Shown: positions 1 to 6,984, counted from the stretch's first letter. The stretch is 8,276 nucleotides of DNA from an uncultured Eubacteriales bacterium (GCA_900547565.1 URHI01000085.1:1-8276); one strand, 5' to 3'. Notes: generated by a model from the letters alone, not told the origin. Program-made: numbers and translations.

Positions 1-25
1 CTCGAAGTGCTGTTATTTTATAGAC

Positions 26-58
26 AAGGCGGGCAGCAGCTTGCGCCGCTCCCGCCTT
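26..58 (-). terminator. Hairpin, probable operon terminator
   Basis: A perfect 8-bp inverted repeat (AAGGCGGG at 26-33, CCCGCCTT at 51-58) can extend inward through further GC pairs (35-37 with 48-50, 39-40 with 45-46). This gives a strong stem. It lies 67 bases past the stop codon of the sugar kinase, the last gene of the minus-strand operon. Read on the minus strand the stem ends in TT and is followed by GTCTAT, only a weak U-tract. Read on the plus strand it is followed by TTAAAATTATTTT, so it could also stop plus-strand transcription arriving from the left. The role as operon terminator is inferred from position and stem strength. Confidence 0.5.
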
Positions 59-125
59 AAAATTATTTTGCTCTATTTGCACCACAATTCAGCGTTTACA
101 CAGAATTTGGGATTGACCCGATACC

Positions 126-1067
126 CTACACGCCGTTTTCGAGCATGTGGGCAACCAGTTTCATATCCGGCATTGAACTCATGCCCCCAAGGCGCACGGC
201 GCACAGCGCTCCTACCGCATTTGCAAAACGAAGTCTCTCAGCCGCACTCCTACCTGACTCCCGGCAGTTTTGATATAAAATCGCCCCTGTGAAAGCATCT
301 CCACAGCCGGTGGTATCAACTGCCTCGACAGAGAAGCCTTTATCATAACACCGCTCGCTGTGCGAATAGAAATATGCGCCACGGTTTCCGGCAGTAACAT
401 ACAGTTCCTGCACACCAAACGACAGGGCCTCTTTCGCACCTGTGTCTATATCTTTGCCGAACAGCATCTGTAGTTCTTCCTCAGCTATTTTCACAAGGTC
501 CGCCTGCTCCAGCCCCCAGCACATCCATTTTATTGCCTCGGTTTCATTTTTCCAAAGCGGCGCACGGTAGTTCGGGTCAAATGAAATGCGCACGCCCCGC
601 TGTTTTGCATATCTCACGGCACATATGGTGGCGCTTCGTGCCGGTTCGTCGGTAAGAGAAAGCGTGCCGAAATGAAAATACCGTGCATTGTCTATAAGGC
701 TCATGTCCATTTTCTCTGCATCTATCTGCGTGTCAGCACCCGGGTCTCTCACAAATGCAAATTCACGGTTTCCCGTCTCATCAACACTGACGAATACAAG
801 CGTTGTGTTCGTCTGCACCGTCTGCAGTCCGCTTATATCTATGTTGGCATCTGCGGCTTTCCTTTTCAGAAAAGCCCCGAACAGATCGTCCCCGACCGCT
901 CCTATGATCGCGGTTTTACCGCCCAGTGCCGAGCAGGCGGCAAGACAGTTCGTGGGCGCACCGCCGGGGTTCATCTCGTAAAGAGGATTGTCCATTTTTC
1001 CGCATCCGCTCGGCGAAAAATCCACCAGGTATTCCCCCAGTGCAACAACATCGTATTTTTCAGCCAT
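126..1067 (-). CDS. PfkB-family carbohydrate kinase (fructokinase/ribokinase-like)
   Basis: A 313-residue cytoplasmic sugar kinase that transfers phosphate from ATP to a sugar or sugar-acid hydroxyl; the family includes fructokinase, ribokinase and 2-keto-3-deoxygluconate kinase. Seen directly: the N-terminal strand with GEYLVDF (11-17), the substrate-binding loop GGAPTN (35-40), SFDPNYRAPLW (162-172) as in fructokinase-like members, and the C-terminal signature DTTGCGDAFTGA (251-262) with the expected catalytic base Asp257. That signature has Cys where Ala is most usual, a mild variant. Length is normal for the family. The start was placed at 1067 because the frame upstream of it is permease coding sequence with no family similarity. 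The gene overlaps the permease stop by 8 bases and has only a weak purine-rich site upstream, so translational coupling is likely. It is the last gene of the operon and probably phosphorylates the imported or processed substrate. The exact sugar cannot be read from the sequence. Confidence 0.93.
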   Translation of the reverse strand: MAEKYDVVALGEYLVDFSPSGCGKMDNPLYEMNPGGAPTNCLAACSALGGKTAIIGAVGDDLFGAFLKRKAADANIDISGLQTVQTNTTLVFVSVDETGNREFAFVRDPGADTQIDAEKMDMSLIDNARYFHFGTLSLTDEPARSATICAVRYAKQRGVRISFDPNYRAPLWKNETEAIKWMCWGLEQADLVKIAEEELQMLFGKDIDTGAKEALSFGVQELYVTAGNRGAYFYSHSERCYDKGFSVEAVDTTGCGDAFTGAILYQNCRESGRSAAERLRFANAVGALCAVRLGGMSSMPDMKLVAHMLENGV

Positions 1068-2058
1068 TCTTTTTTCTCTTTCCGACGATATCGATATACA
1101 CGGCAACAATAATGATCACACCCGTCAGTACCTTTTGCCATTCTGTGGAGACACTCAACAGGCGAAGTCCATTTGTGAGCACGCTCATAATAAACGCACC
1201 AAGGATCGCACCCTTCATTGTGCCCTTGCCGCCTGCGAGAGAAGCACCGCCGATAACGCACGCCGCAACTGCGTTCATTTCATATCCGCTGCCAATCGAC
1301 GGATACGCCGTATTCATTCGGGAAGTCATAAGTATTCCGGCAACCGCAGCCATGCTTCCGGCAACGATATAAGCAAGAAGCTCCCACTTATCCACTTTTA
1401 TGCCTGAGAGGCGAGTTGATTCTCTGTTATTGCCAATGGCATACAGGTATCTGCCGAAAGCTGTCTTTGCAAGCATAACGCCAAACAGGATCGCCAGCAG
1501 GAACATGATGATAACGCCGGTGTTAATTGCGTAATCCGCAATGCCGAGATCTGCAAGCCAGCCGGCAAACGGCGAACCAAGCGCAATGTTCTGATACCCC
1601 TGTATCTGTGTGAAATATATGGGCGTTCCGTCTGTTATCACGATGGCTAGACCCGCTGTGACCATCTGCATGCCGAGCGTGGCAATGAACGGCGTGATCT
1701 TCATTTTTGTCACCATGATGCCATTGATCAAACCTACTGCTGCGCCGGTCAGTATGCCGCAAATAATACCCATCCATGCCGGCATTCCCCACCAGTTCAT
1801 GAACACGCCGAGCATAACGCTCACAAAGGTCATAGACGTGCCGATAGATACATCGATGCCTCCGGTAACGACAACATAAAGAGCACCGACAGACAAAATG
1901 CCGTTTATCATCGTTGCAAGCAGGATGTTATTGATGTTCGACGGAGTCAAAAAGTTAGACGAAGCTATTGAGAAAAATGTGACCATTAGGATGAGTCCAA
2001 GCACTATTGCCGTGCTTTGTATAGGAATCTTTTTCAGCTTTTCCATTGAGTTTTTCAT
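1060..2058 (-). CDS. Sugar ABC transporter permease, RbsC type
   Basis: A 332-residue integral membrane permease of the CUT2 (ribose/galactose/xylose) branch, forming the transmembrane channel of the importer, normally as a homodimer. The sequence is dominated by hydrophobic segments. It carries family landmarks: GGIDVSIG (66-73), FGRYLYAIGNN (201-211) and the cytoplasmic loop GGASLAGGKGT (270-280) that contacts the ATPase. The C-terminus is short and basic. Length matches RbsC-like proteins. The start at 2058 gives a Lys-rich cytoplasmic N-terminus before the first membrane segment; longer versions would run into the end of the ATPase gene with residues unlike the family. The AAAGGA ribosome binding site (2070-2075) touches the ATPase stop codon and sits 11 bases from the ATG, which is slightly long. 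It lies 16 bases after the ATPase gene and overlaps the kinase by 8 bases. Substrate specificity is not readable from the permease. Confidence 0.96.
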   Translation of the reverse strand: MKNSMEKLKKIPIQSTAIVLGLILMVTFFSIASSNFLTPSNINNILLATMINGILSVGALYVVVTGGIDVSIGTSMTFVSVMLGVFMNWWGMPAWMGIICGILTGAAVGLINGIMVTKMKITPFIATLGMQMVTAGLAIVITDGTPIYFTQIQGYQNIALGSPFAGWLADLGIADYAINTGVIIMFLLAILFGVMLAKTAFGRYLYAIGNNRESTRLSGIKVDKWELLAYIVAGSMAAVAGILMTSRMNTAYPSIGSGYEMNAVAACVIGGASLAGGKGTMKGAILGAFIMSVLTNGLRLLSVSTEWQKVLTGVIIIVAVYIDIVGKRKKNG

Positions 2059-2074
2059 TTTAAGGTCATTCCTT

Positions 2075-3586
2075 TCATTCTGCCTGCATGTCATATTTTG
2101 ATGCCAAGCGCATGATGTCCTCCTGTGTGGCACTGTCTGCGTCAAGCTCTCCCGCTATCTCTCCCTCGTGCATGACAAGGATCCTGTCGCATACCCGCAG
2201 TATTTCCTGCATCTCCGACGAGATCATGATGACGGCTTTCCCCATGTCGGCAAGGCTGATCAAAAGCTCACATATTTCATCTTTTGCGCCGATGTCTATG
2301 CCCCGTGTGGGTTCATCAAAAATCAGCACATCCGTATTCCGGAGCAGCCATTTTGCCACAACTATTTTCTGCTGATTTCCGCCTGACAGCGAGCGGACTA
2401 ACGCATCAAGAGACGGCGCTTTGACCTTCAGCCGCTCGGTGTATTTTTTCGCTTCATTCCGACATTTTGCTTTGTCTATATACCCAAACGCTTTACAGAG
2501 TCTTGGAATAGATGCGATGGTTATGTTGTTTTCTACGGACATTTCGGTTATTAGACCGAACCGTTTCCTGTCCTCCGACAGATAGCTGATCCCGCAGCGC
2601 ACAGCATCATACGGTGATTTTATCAAAACCTTTTTGCCACCAATATATATCTCTCCGCCGTCAGGCAGATCTGCGCCGAATATAAGCCGTGCTGTCTCTG
2701 TACGCCCAGCACCAACGAGTCCTGCAAAGCCGAGAATTTCACCCTTTCTCAGAGAAAAGCTCACGTCCTTGACCTTGCTGCCGGAGTTCAGATGCTCGAC
2801 CCGCAAGATTTCGTCTTCCAGTATCCTGCTTTTGTCTCTGCCCTTTCTGACGTAGGCGATTTTGCGCCCCACCATTGCCGCTATTATATCGTCAAGGCTT
2901 GTAGAGGCAACGTCAACGGTAGAGATATACTGTCCGTCCCGGAGAATGGTGGCGCGGTCGCATATGCGCTTTATTTCGTCCATGCGGTGTGAAATATATA
3001 TGATGCTGATGCCGCTCTTTTTCATCTCGCCGATTATTGCAAACAGGCTTTCAATTTCGCTGTTGCTCAGCGGTGCTGTGGGCTCGTCCATAATGATCAC
3101 CCGGGAATTATAAGAGATGGCTTTTGCGATTTCCACCATTTGCTGCTGCGCTACCGTCAGTTCTGACACCATTGTGTTGGGGTCTACATGAAGGTTGACC
3201 CGCTCCAGAAGCTCCGCTGCCATGGCGGATGTTGCCCTTTCGTCGAGAAACACTCCGTGGCGCTTGATCTCCTTGCTTATGAAAATATTTTGCGCAATCG
3301 TGAGATTGCTCAAAAGGTTAAGCTCCTGGTGTATCATGGTGATTCCAAGTGCTCTTGCATCCAGCACAGAGTTGATTTTGGTCTCACGACCGTTAAAAAC
3401 GATTTTGCCAGCATCCGCTTGATAAATGCCTGTCAGTATCTTCATGAGAGTGGACTTTCCCGCACCGTTCTCGCCGAGCAGGGCATGAACCTCTCCTTGA
3501 TATACCTCCAGCGAGCAATCTCGAAGCGCCTGCACTCCGGGAAAGGCTTTGCTTATCCCTCTCATTTCTATCATGGTTTCACGCAT
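2075..3586 (-). CDS. Sugar ABC transporter ATP-binding protein, RbsA/MglA type
   Basis: A 503-residue protein with two fused nucleotide-binding domains that powers the importer from the cytoplasmic face. The first domain has Walker A GENGAGKST (38-46), Q-loop Gln87, signature-like LTVAQQQ (143-149), Walker B IIMDEP (164-169) and switch His200. The second domain is degenerate in the usual CUT2 way: the P-loop is GLVGAGRTE (289-297) without the Lys, and Ser-Ser replaces the switch His region (ISSEM, 455-459). It keeps a canonical LSGGNQQ signature (400-406) and the LIFDEPTRGID Walker B/D-loop (421-431). The degenerate second site is known from RbsA and MglA. The start at 3586 is supported by an AGGAGG site 7 bases upstream, preferred over the internal Met5. 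It lies 15 bases after the second amidohydrolase and 16 bases before the permease, so the three are co-transcribed. Length and domain order are normal. Confidence 0.97.
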   Translation of the reverse strand: MRETMIEMRGISKAFPGVQALRDCSLEVYQGEVHALLGENGAGKSTLMKILTGIYQADAGKIVFNGRETKINSVLDARALGITMIHQELNLLSNLTIAQNIFISKEIKRHGVFLDERATSAMAAELLERVNLHVDPNTMVSELTVAQQQMVEIAKAISYNSRVIIMDEPTAPLSNSEIESLFAIIGEMKKSGISIIYISHRMDEIKRICDRATILRDGQYISTVDVASTSLDDIIAAMVGRKIAYVRKGRDKSRILEDEILRVEHLNSGSKVKDVSFSLRKGEILGFAGLVGAGRTETARLIFGADLPDGGEIYIGGKKVLIKSPYDAVRCGISYLSEDRKRFGLITEMSVENNITIASIPRLCKAFGYIDKAKCRNEAKKYTERLKVKAPSLDALVRSLSGGNQQKIVVAKWLLRNTDVLIFDEPTRGIDIGAKDEICELLISLADMGKAVIMISSEMQEILRVCDRILVMHEGEIAGELDADSATQEDIMRLASKYDMQAE

Positions 3587-3601
3587 ATCAATGCCTCCTG
3601 A

Positions 3602-4387
3602 TCAAAGCTTGTAGAGCCTGCAGCAGGTTTCGCCAAGCAAGTCCGCTTTCTGTTTGTCTGACAGATCGCACTGTTCAATCTCCCACGGCATGGTGTACTC
3701 TCCGCCAAACATGATTTTCTCGGAGCCAAGATACTTGCAGGCATGCTCTATCCACTCTTTCACGCTTATCTGCGGCAGTTGATTTGAGCCATAGTGCTCA
3801 AGCCACGCCGTGTCCATATAAACATTGTGAAAACGCTGTGCCATTCCAAGGCATCTGAAATAGTTTTCCGCTCCCATGTGCGCAAATATTACCTTTAATT
3901 CCGGGAACGTTTCCAGGACATTTGCAAACTCAAACGGGGTGCCAACGCAGGAATACTTGCAGGAATTAGCCCCATTGGCTGCCGCAGAAGGATTGGCAGA
4001 ACCCGCATTATGCCAGCCGACATGGAAAAGGACCGGTATATCGAGCTCCAGACACTTTTCATAGGTGCGCATCTGGATAGGGTCATCAACATGAAAGCCG
4101 CCTTGATAGGACAGCACCTTTATGCCCTTATAGTATCCGGCTTTAACACCGCATTCAAGCTCACGAAGCGATGCTTCCTGATTTTCTCTGTCCACATATG
4201 CAATTCCGAAAAACTGATTTGGGTAATGCTCCACAAGCGTTTTGACCTTTGCGTTTTCACCGTTGTTTATTGCGATGAGCGCAGTTCTGTCCAGCTTCAA
4301 CTCCTCCATATAGGTGAAAAGCTGCTTGTTATCATAATACTCGACACCTTCAAATGACCAAACGTGCATATGGCTGTCAATTCTCAT
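3602..4387 (-). CDS. Small amidohydrolase-2-type TIM-barrel metal hydrolase (second operon copy)
   Basis: A 261-residue cytoplasmic protein of the amidohydrolase-2 (ACMSD/lactonase-like) branch, whose members hydrolyse lactones or amides or decarboxylate acids at a metal centre. Expected metal ligands are visible: HMH (His6, His8) after strand 1, His122 in VLFHVG and His170 in FAHMG. Lys90 sits in GIK. Where the family normally has Gly-Ser/Thr-Asp on strand 8, this protein has GGEYTMP (228-234), so Glu230 replaces the Asp. The same change occurs in the paralogous gene at 5147-5926; the two agree at roughly half their positions by eye, including WIEHACKYL and a shared LYKL C-terminus. No signal peptide is seen. 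The start at 4387 has an AAAGGAGA site about 8 bases upstream. It sits between the SGNH-fold gene and the transporter ATPase gene, implying action on the transported compound. A lactonase, amidase or decarboxylase role cannot be separated by sequence. Confidence 0.85.
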   Translation of the reverse strand: MRIDSHMHVWSFEGVEYYDNKQLFTYMEELKLDRTALIAINNGENAKVKTLVEHYPNQFFGIAYVDRENQEASLRELECGVKAGYYKGIKVLSYQGGFHVDDPIQMRTYEKCLELDIPVLFHVGWHNAGSANPSAAANGANSCKYSCVGTPFEFANVLETFPELKVIFAHMGAENYFRCLGMAQRFHNVYMDTAWLEHYGSNQLPQISVKEWIEHACKYLGSEKIMFGGEYTMPWEIEQCDLSDKQKADLLGETCCRLYKL

Positions 4388-4426
4388 CGTGTATCTCTCC
4401 TTTGGGTTATTGCCGCAAATAACTGT

Positions 4427-4453
4427 CTGTAATTTGTTTCCCGGATATTACAG
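4427..4453 (-). other. Weak inverted repeat across the SGNH gene stop
   Basis: A perfect 7-bp inverted repeat (CTGTAAT at 4427-4433, ATTACAG at 4447-4453) with a 13-base loop includes the stop codon of the SGNH-fold gene. A second AT-rich 6-bp repeat (GTTATT 4406-4411, AATAAC 4418-4423) lies just downstream on the minus strand. Neither has a U-tract and both are weak. They occupy the 60-base gap before the next amidohydrolase gene and may be chance structure. Confidence 0.2.
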
Positions 4454-5083
4454 CGCTACAAGCTTCCTTATTTTGTCCGCCACTGCCAGCGCAAAGGCGG
4501 CATGAGAGCTGTTGTCAATATGGATGGCATCCGCCGCTGTTGCTGCTACGGACGATGCCTCCAAAAACGCCGCACCGTATTTTTCCGCAATCCCATTATA
4601 AAGCTCCGGAAGCTGTGCGCTCCGTTCTCTTGTCCCCTCCGCAGGGAACCAGTTTTCCATAGGTGAGCCTGCGACCTCCCCCACTTGCACCGGGGACATA
4701 ATCAGAAGCTTTGGCGGCTTGCCGCCCGCTCCCGCGCTGCTTGAGAGAACCATCCGGCTCAAGGCCTCGATCCCCATGGAGATGTCACAAGCCGTAAGGG
4801 AAAATCTCTTTTTCAGGTCCGGCTGACCAAGCATCATGACAAAAACATCTATGGGCGCATGGCTTTCAAGGCATGGCCCGATCTGCTCTCGGGCATTTTT
4901 ACCTGATTCCACTGGGTCTTCGGTCGTGGCTCTGCCCGGGAGTCCTTCTTCGATCACTCTGAAGTCCGCTCCAAGCTCCTTTGCCAGCATCCCTGTCCAA
5001 CGTTCATCATATGGGAGCCTGTCCCCGCTGCGGTTATCATAGCCCCATGTGTTTGTGTCGCCAAAGCAAACCACTGTATACAT
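4448..5083 (-). CDS. SGNH/GDSL-fold hydrolase-like protein with altered catalytic residues
   Basis: A 211-residue protein without signal peptide. It follows the arylesterase/acyltransferase type of SGNH hydrolase (the Mycobacterium smegmatis MsAcT group) along its whole length: CFGDxxTWG at 6-14, RWTGMLAKELG (28-38), VIEEGL (43-48), block III near 85-90, and DAIHID (185-190) near the C-terminus. Family members cleave or transfer acyl esters with a Ser-Asp-His triad. Here the nucleophile position in block I reads GDT, so Thr10 stands where Ser is expected. The oxyanion-hole motif GTND is GQPD, with Pro88 for Asn. The Asp185 and His188 pair and the block II Gly50 remain. It could be a pseudoenzyme, a binding protein or an enzyme with changed chemistry. 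The start at 5083 has a GGAGG site 7 bases upstream. The gene lies between two paralogous amidohydrolases in the sugar operon. Fold assignment is firm; catalytic activity is doubtful. Confidence 0.88.
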   Translation of the reverse strand: MYTVVCFGDTNTWGYDNRSGDRLPYDERWTGMLAKELGADFRVIEEGLPGRATTEDPVESGKNAREQIGPCLESHAPIDVFVMMLGQPDLKKRFSLTACDISMGIEALSRMVLSSSAGAGGKPPKLLIMSPVQVGEVAGSPMENWFPAEGTRERSAQLPELYNGIAEKYGAAFLEASSVAATAADAIHIDNSSHAAFALAVADKIRKLVAL

Positions 5084-5105
5084 ATTTATACCTCCATTTT
5101 GCAGC

Positions 5106-5136
5106 AGACCGCCACAGATGTTCTCCGTGGCGGTCT
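5106..5136 (-). other. Intercistronic stem-loop after the first amidohydrolase
   Basis: A perfect 10-bp inverted repeat (AGACCGCCAC 5106-5115, GTGGCGGTCT 5127-5136) encloses an 11-base loop. In the minus-strand transcript it begins exactly 10 bases after the amidohydrolase stop and ends 22 bases before the ATG of the SGNH-fold gene. No U-tract follows on either strand, so read-through is expected. It more likely protects mRNA ends, sets processing or modulates downstream translation. That role is inferred. Confidence 0.6.
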
Positions 5137-5146
5137 TGTGCCGAAG

Positions 5147-5926
5147 TCACAGTTTGTAGAGTTTTGCCGCATTATTCCAGAGTATATTCTCTTTCTCCTT
5201 GTCTGAAATATCCGTGTTGAGAATATCGCTGGGAAGTGTTCCCTCACCGCCATATAGGATCTTTTCCGAGCTGAGATACTTGCAGGCGTGCTCGATCCAA
5301 TCCTTGACCTTTACCTGCGGGAACTGGTTTTCCGCATAATACTGAAGCCATGCAGTATCCAGATAAGCATTCTCAAACCTCATGCAAATGCTCAGACACT
5401 GGAAATATGTATCTCCGCCCATGTGCGCCATGATAAGCTTCAGCTTGGGATACTTTTCGAGCACGGTGCAAAACTGCACCGGGAAGCCAAGCGTGGAACA
5501 CTTGCAGGGGGCTGCCCCGACCTGTGAGGGATGGACAAGACTGCTGCGCTGGAACCCAACATGGAGCAGCACAGGAATATCAAGCGCAAGGCAGGTCTCA
5601 TAGACAGGATTGATTGCATCGTCATCAAGCATGAAATGCTCAGCATACGGATAGAGCTTTATTCCCCTGATCCAGCCGCCTTTCACGCCCTCCTCCAGCT
5701 TCTTCAGCGACGGGTACATATCCCTTACGTTTACATAACCAAGCCCGAAAAACTTATCCGGTTCATTCTGTACCACTTTCTTCATCTCGGCATTCTCTTT
5801 TTCCGAGATCGCAATGATAGCCGTTTTATCAATAGCATTTTCCTGCATATATTGATAGATCGTTTTATCATCGTAATAATCCACATCATCCATGGACCAA
5901 ACATGCATATGGCTGTCAACAATCAT
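5147..5926 (-). CDS. Small amidohydrolase-2-type TIM-barrel metal hydrolase (first operon copy)
   Basis: A 259-residue cytoplasmic amidohydrolase-2 family protein, paralogous to the product of 3602-4387. The metal-site residues His6 and His8 (HMH), His122 (LLHVG) and His168 (MAHMG) are all present, as is Lys90 (GIK). The strand-8 position reads GGEGTLP (226-232), so Glu228 replaces the family's Asp, exactly as in the other copy. Both proteins open with DSHMHVWS and end in LYKL. They differ in the 125-145 loop, which here has SSLVHPSQ and a Cys-rich CKCS where the other copy has an Asn/Ala-rich stretch and CKYSC; this loop may set different substrate preferences. The start at 5926 has an AAAGGAG site 8 bases upstream. 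The gene directly follows the solute-binding protein gene and precedes the SGNH-fold gene. Its position second in the operon suggests a main role on the imported compound; the reaction (lactone, amide or C-C cleavage) is not decidable here. Confidence 0.86.
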   Translation of the reverse strand: MIVDSHMHVWSMDDVDYYDDKTIYQYMQENAIDKTAIIAISEKENAEMKKVVQNEPDKFFGLGYVNVRDMYPSLKKLEEGVKGGWIRGIKLYPYAEHFMLDDDAINPVYETCLALDIPVLLHVGFQRSSLVHPSQVGAAPCKCSTLGFPVQFCTVLEKYPKLKLIMAHMGGDTYFQCLSICMRFENAYLDTAWLQYYAENQFPQVKVKDWIEHACKYLSSEKILYGGEGTLPSDILNTDISDKEKENILWNNAAKLYKL

Positions 5927-5949
5927 AGTGAATACTCCTTTCAGTCTTT

Positions 5950-5978
5950 GATACCGGGGCTGATCTGCCCTCGGTATC
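5950..5978 (-). other. Intercistronic stem-loop after the binding-protein gene
   Basis: GATACCG (5950-5956) pairs with CGGTATC (5972-5978), and GGGC (5957-5960) with GCCC (5967-5970). One bulged base lies between them and the loop has 6 bases, for 11 paired positions in all. In the minus-strand transcript it starts 10 bases after the binding-protein stop codon and is followed by AAAGACTGAAAGGAG, not by a U-tract. It therefore does not look like a simple terminator. Stem-loops after the first gene of binding-protein operons are known to stabilise the upstream mRNA so that the binding protein is made in excess, and that role is inferred here. Confidence 0.6.
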
Positions 5979-5988
5979 TGTCCCTATA

Positions 5989-6984
5989 TCAGTCGTAGAG
6001 GCACTGTGCGATTTCAGGATCATCAATGTTCTGCGCATTGTAGAAATAGTAAGTGGCATTGATGGATGCAGGAATATCTTCTCCGTTCAGATAGTCAACT
6101 GCATATTTGACAATATCGTATCCCTGAGAATACGGTGCCTGCGTAATACTGCCGAAGATCGTGCCTGCTCTCACGGCATCAGTCTGCTGTTTGCCAGAGT
6201 CGTAGCCAATGACTTTGATTTTTCCTGCAACGCCCAACTCAGAGACGGCATTGAGTATTCCGTTGATAACATTGTCACACGTGCCGTAAATAACTGCAGC
6301 ATCGGGATAGGTGGTCATCATGCTCTTGGCGATTTCAGTCACTACTGCGGCATCGTTGGAGTACTGCACATCCAGGATCTCCATATTGGGATAGAGTTCA
6401 CCGAGTGCGTCAATAAAGCCGTTTGTCCGTTCAACACCGTTTTTGCTGGTCTGGTCATGCCCGATAACAAGCACACCGCCTTCACCACCGCAGCCCTCGC
6501 CGATTTTCTCTGCCAGTGTACGGGTTGCCTCAATATCATTGGTTGCAAGAGTTGTGACGGGGATGTCGCTGTTGACACCGTTATCATAGCAGAAAATCGG
6601 TATGCCGGCATCCTTGGCCTTCTGCATTGTTGCGACTACCGCTTCCTGATCGATCGCACCGATGCATATCGCATCCGGCTTTGCTGCAACTGCGGTCGCA
6701 AACATATCGAGCTGTGCCGCCGCATCTCCCGAGACTGCCGGGGCATCATAAGTAAGATTCACGCCCAGATCCTTCGCTGCCGCTTCACAGCCAAGTTTGA
6801 GCGTACGGTGATACTGGTGGACTGCCGACTTGTCGCACACCCAGATGTTGTATGCGCCAGTAGTGTTCGCTGCTTTGTTTTCGGCTGCCGCAGTGCTCTC
6901 CGCCGCTGGGGCTGTCTGCTGACCGCAAGCGCACAAAACAAGGATCATGCACAAGGTCATAATCAACGCAATAACTTTTCTCAT
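5989..6984 (-). CDS. Sugar ABC transporter solute-binding lipoprotein, RbsB type
   Basis: A 331-residue substrate-binding lipoprotein of the periplasmic-binding-protein type found with CUT2 importers (RbsB-like). It captures the substrate outside the membrane and delivers it to the permease. The N-terminus has Arg-Lys, a hydrophobic stretch and a lipobox LCAC with the modified Cys at residue 20, then an Ala/Glu/Thr-rich linker to about residue 43. The mature part has the two-lobed pattern: a first strand YNIWVCDKS, then PDAICIGAID, the inter-lobe stretch GIPIFCYDNGV, VLVIGHD, and IKVIGYDSG near the second hinge. Length is typical. The start at 6984 has an AGGAGG site 7 bases upstream; upstream extension would add non-signal residues before the signal peptide. 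It is the first operon gene, as expected for the most abundant component. The ligand is probably a monosaccharide or related polar compound, but binding residues do not allow naming it. Confidence 0.95.
   Translation of the reverse strand: MRKVIALIMTLCMILVLCACGQQTAPAAESTAAAENKAANTTGAYNIWVCDKSAVHQYHRTLKLGCEAAAKDLGVNLTYDAPAVSGDAAAQLDMFATAVAAKPDAICIGAIDQEAVVATMQKAKDAGIPIFCYDNGVNSDIPVTTLATNDIEATRTLAEKIGEGCGGEGGVLVIGHDQTSKNGVERTNGFIDALGELYPNMEILDVQYSNDAAVVTEIAKSMMTTYPDAAVIYGTCDNVINGILNAVSELGVAGKIKVIGYDSGKQQTDAVRAGTIFGSITQAPYSQGYDIVKYAVDYLNGEDIPASINATYYFYNAQNIDDPEIAQCLYD

Noticed and set aside
41..292. Open frame of 83 codons on the plus strand at the left edge
   Set aside because: It begins inside the terminator hairpin, lacks a ribosome binding site, and mostly lies opposite the kinase gene's 3' end.
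1068..1109. Longer kinase start at 1109
   Set aside because: The additional 14 residues are encoded inside the permease C-terminus and do not resemble the PfkB N-terminus; the family begins at the Met encoded at 1067.
672..1407. Several overlapping plus-strand open frames opposite the kinase and permease genes
   Set aside because: They are shadows of the minus-strand genes; no ribosome binding sites fit and the products have no family features.
2059..2145. Longer permease start at 2145
   Set aside because: It would overlap the ATPase gene by about 70 bases and add a polar, Cys/His-rich stretch not found in RbsC proteins.
5106..5136. Rho-independent terminator after the first amidohydrolase
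   Set aside because: No U-tract follows the stem on either strand, and the next gene in the same direction begins 22 bases later with a good ribosome binding site.
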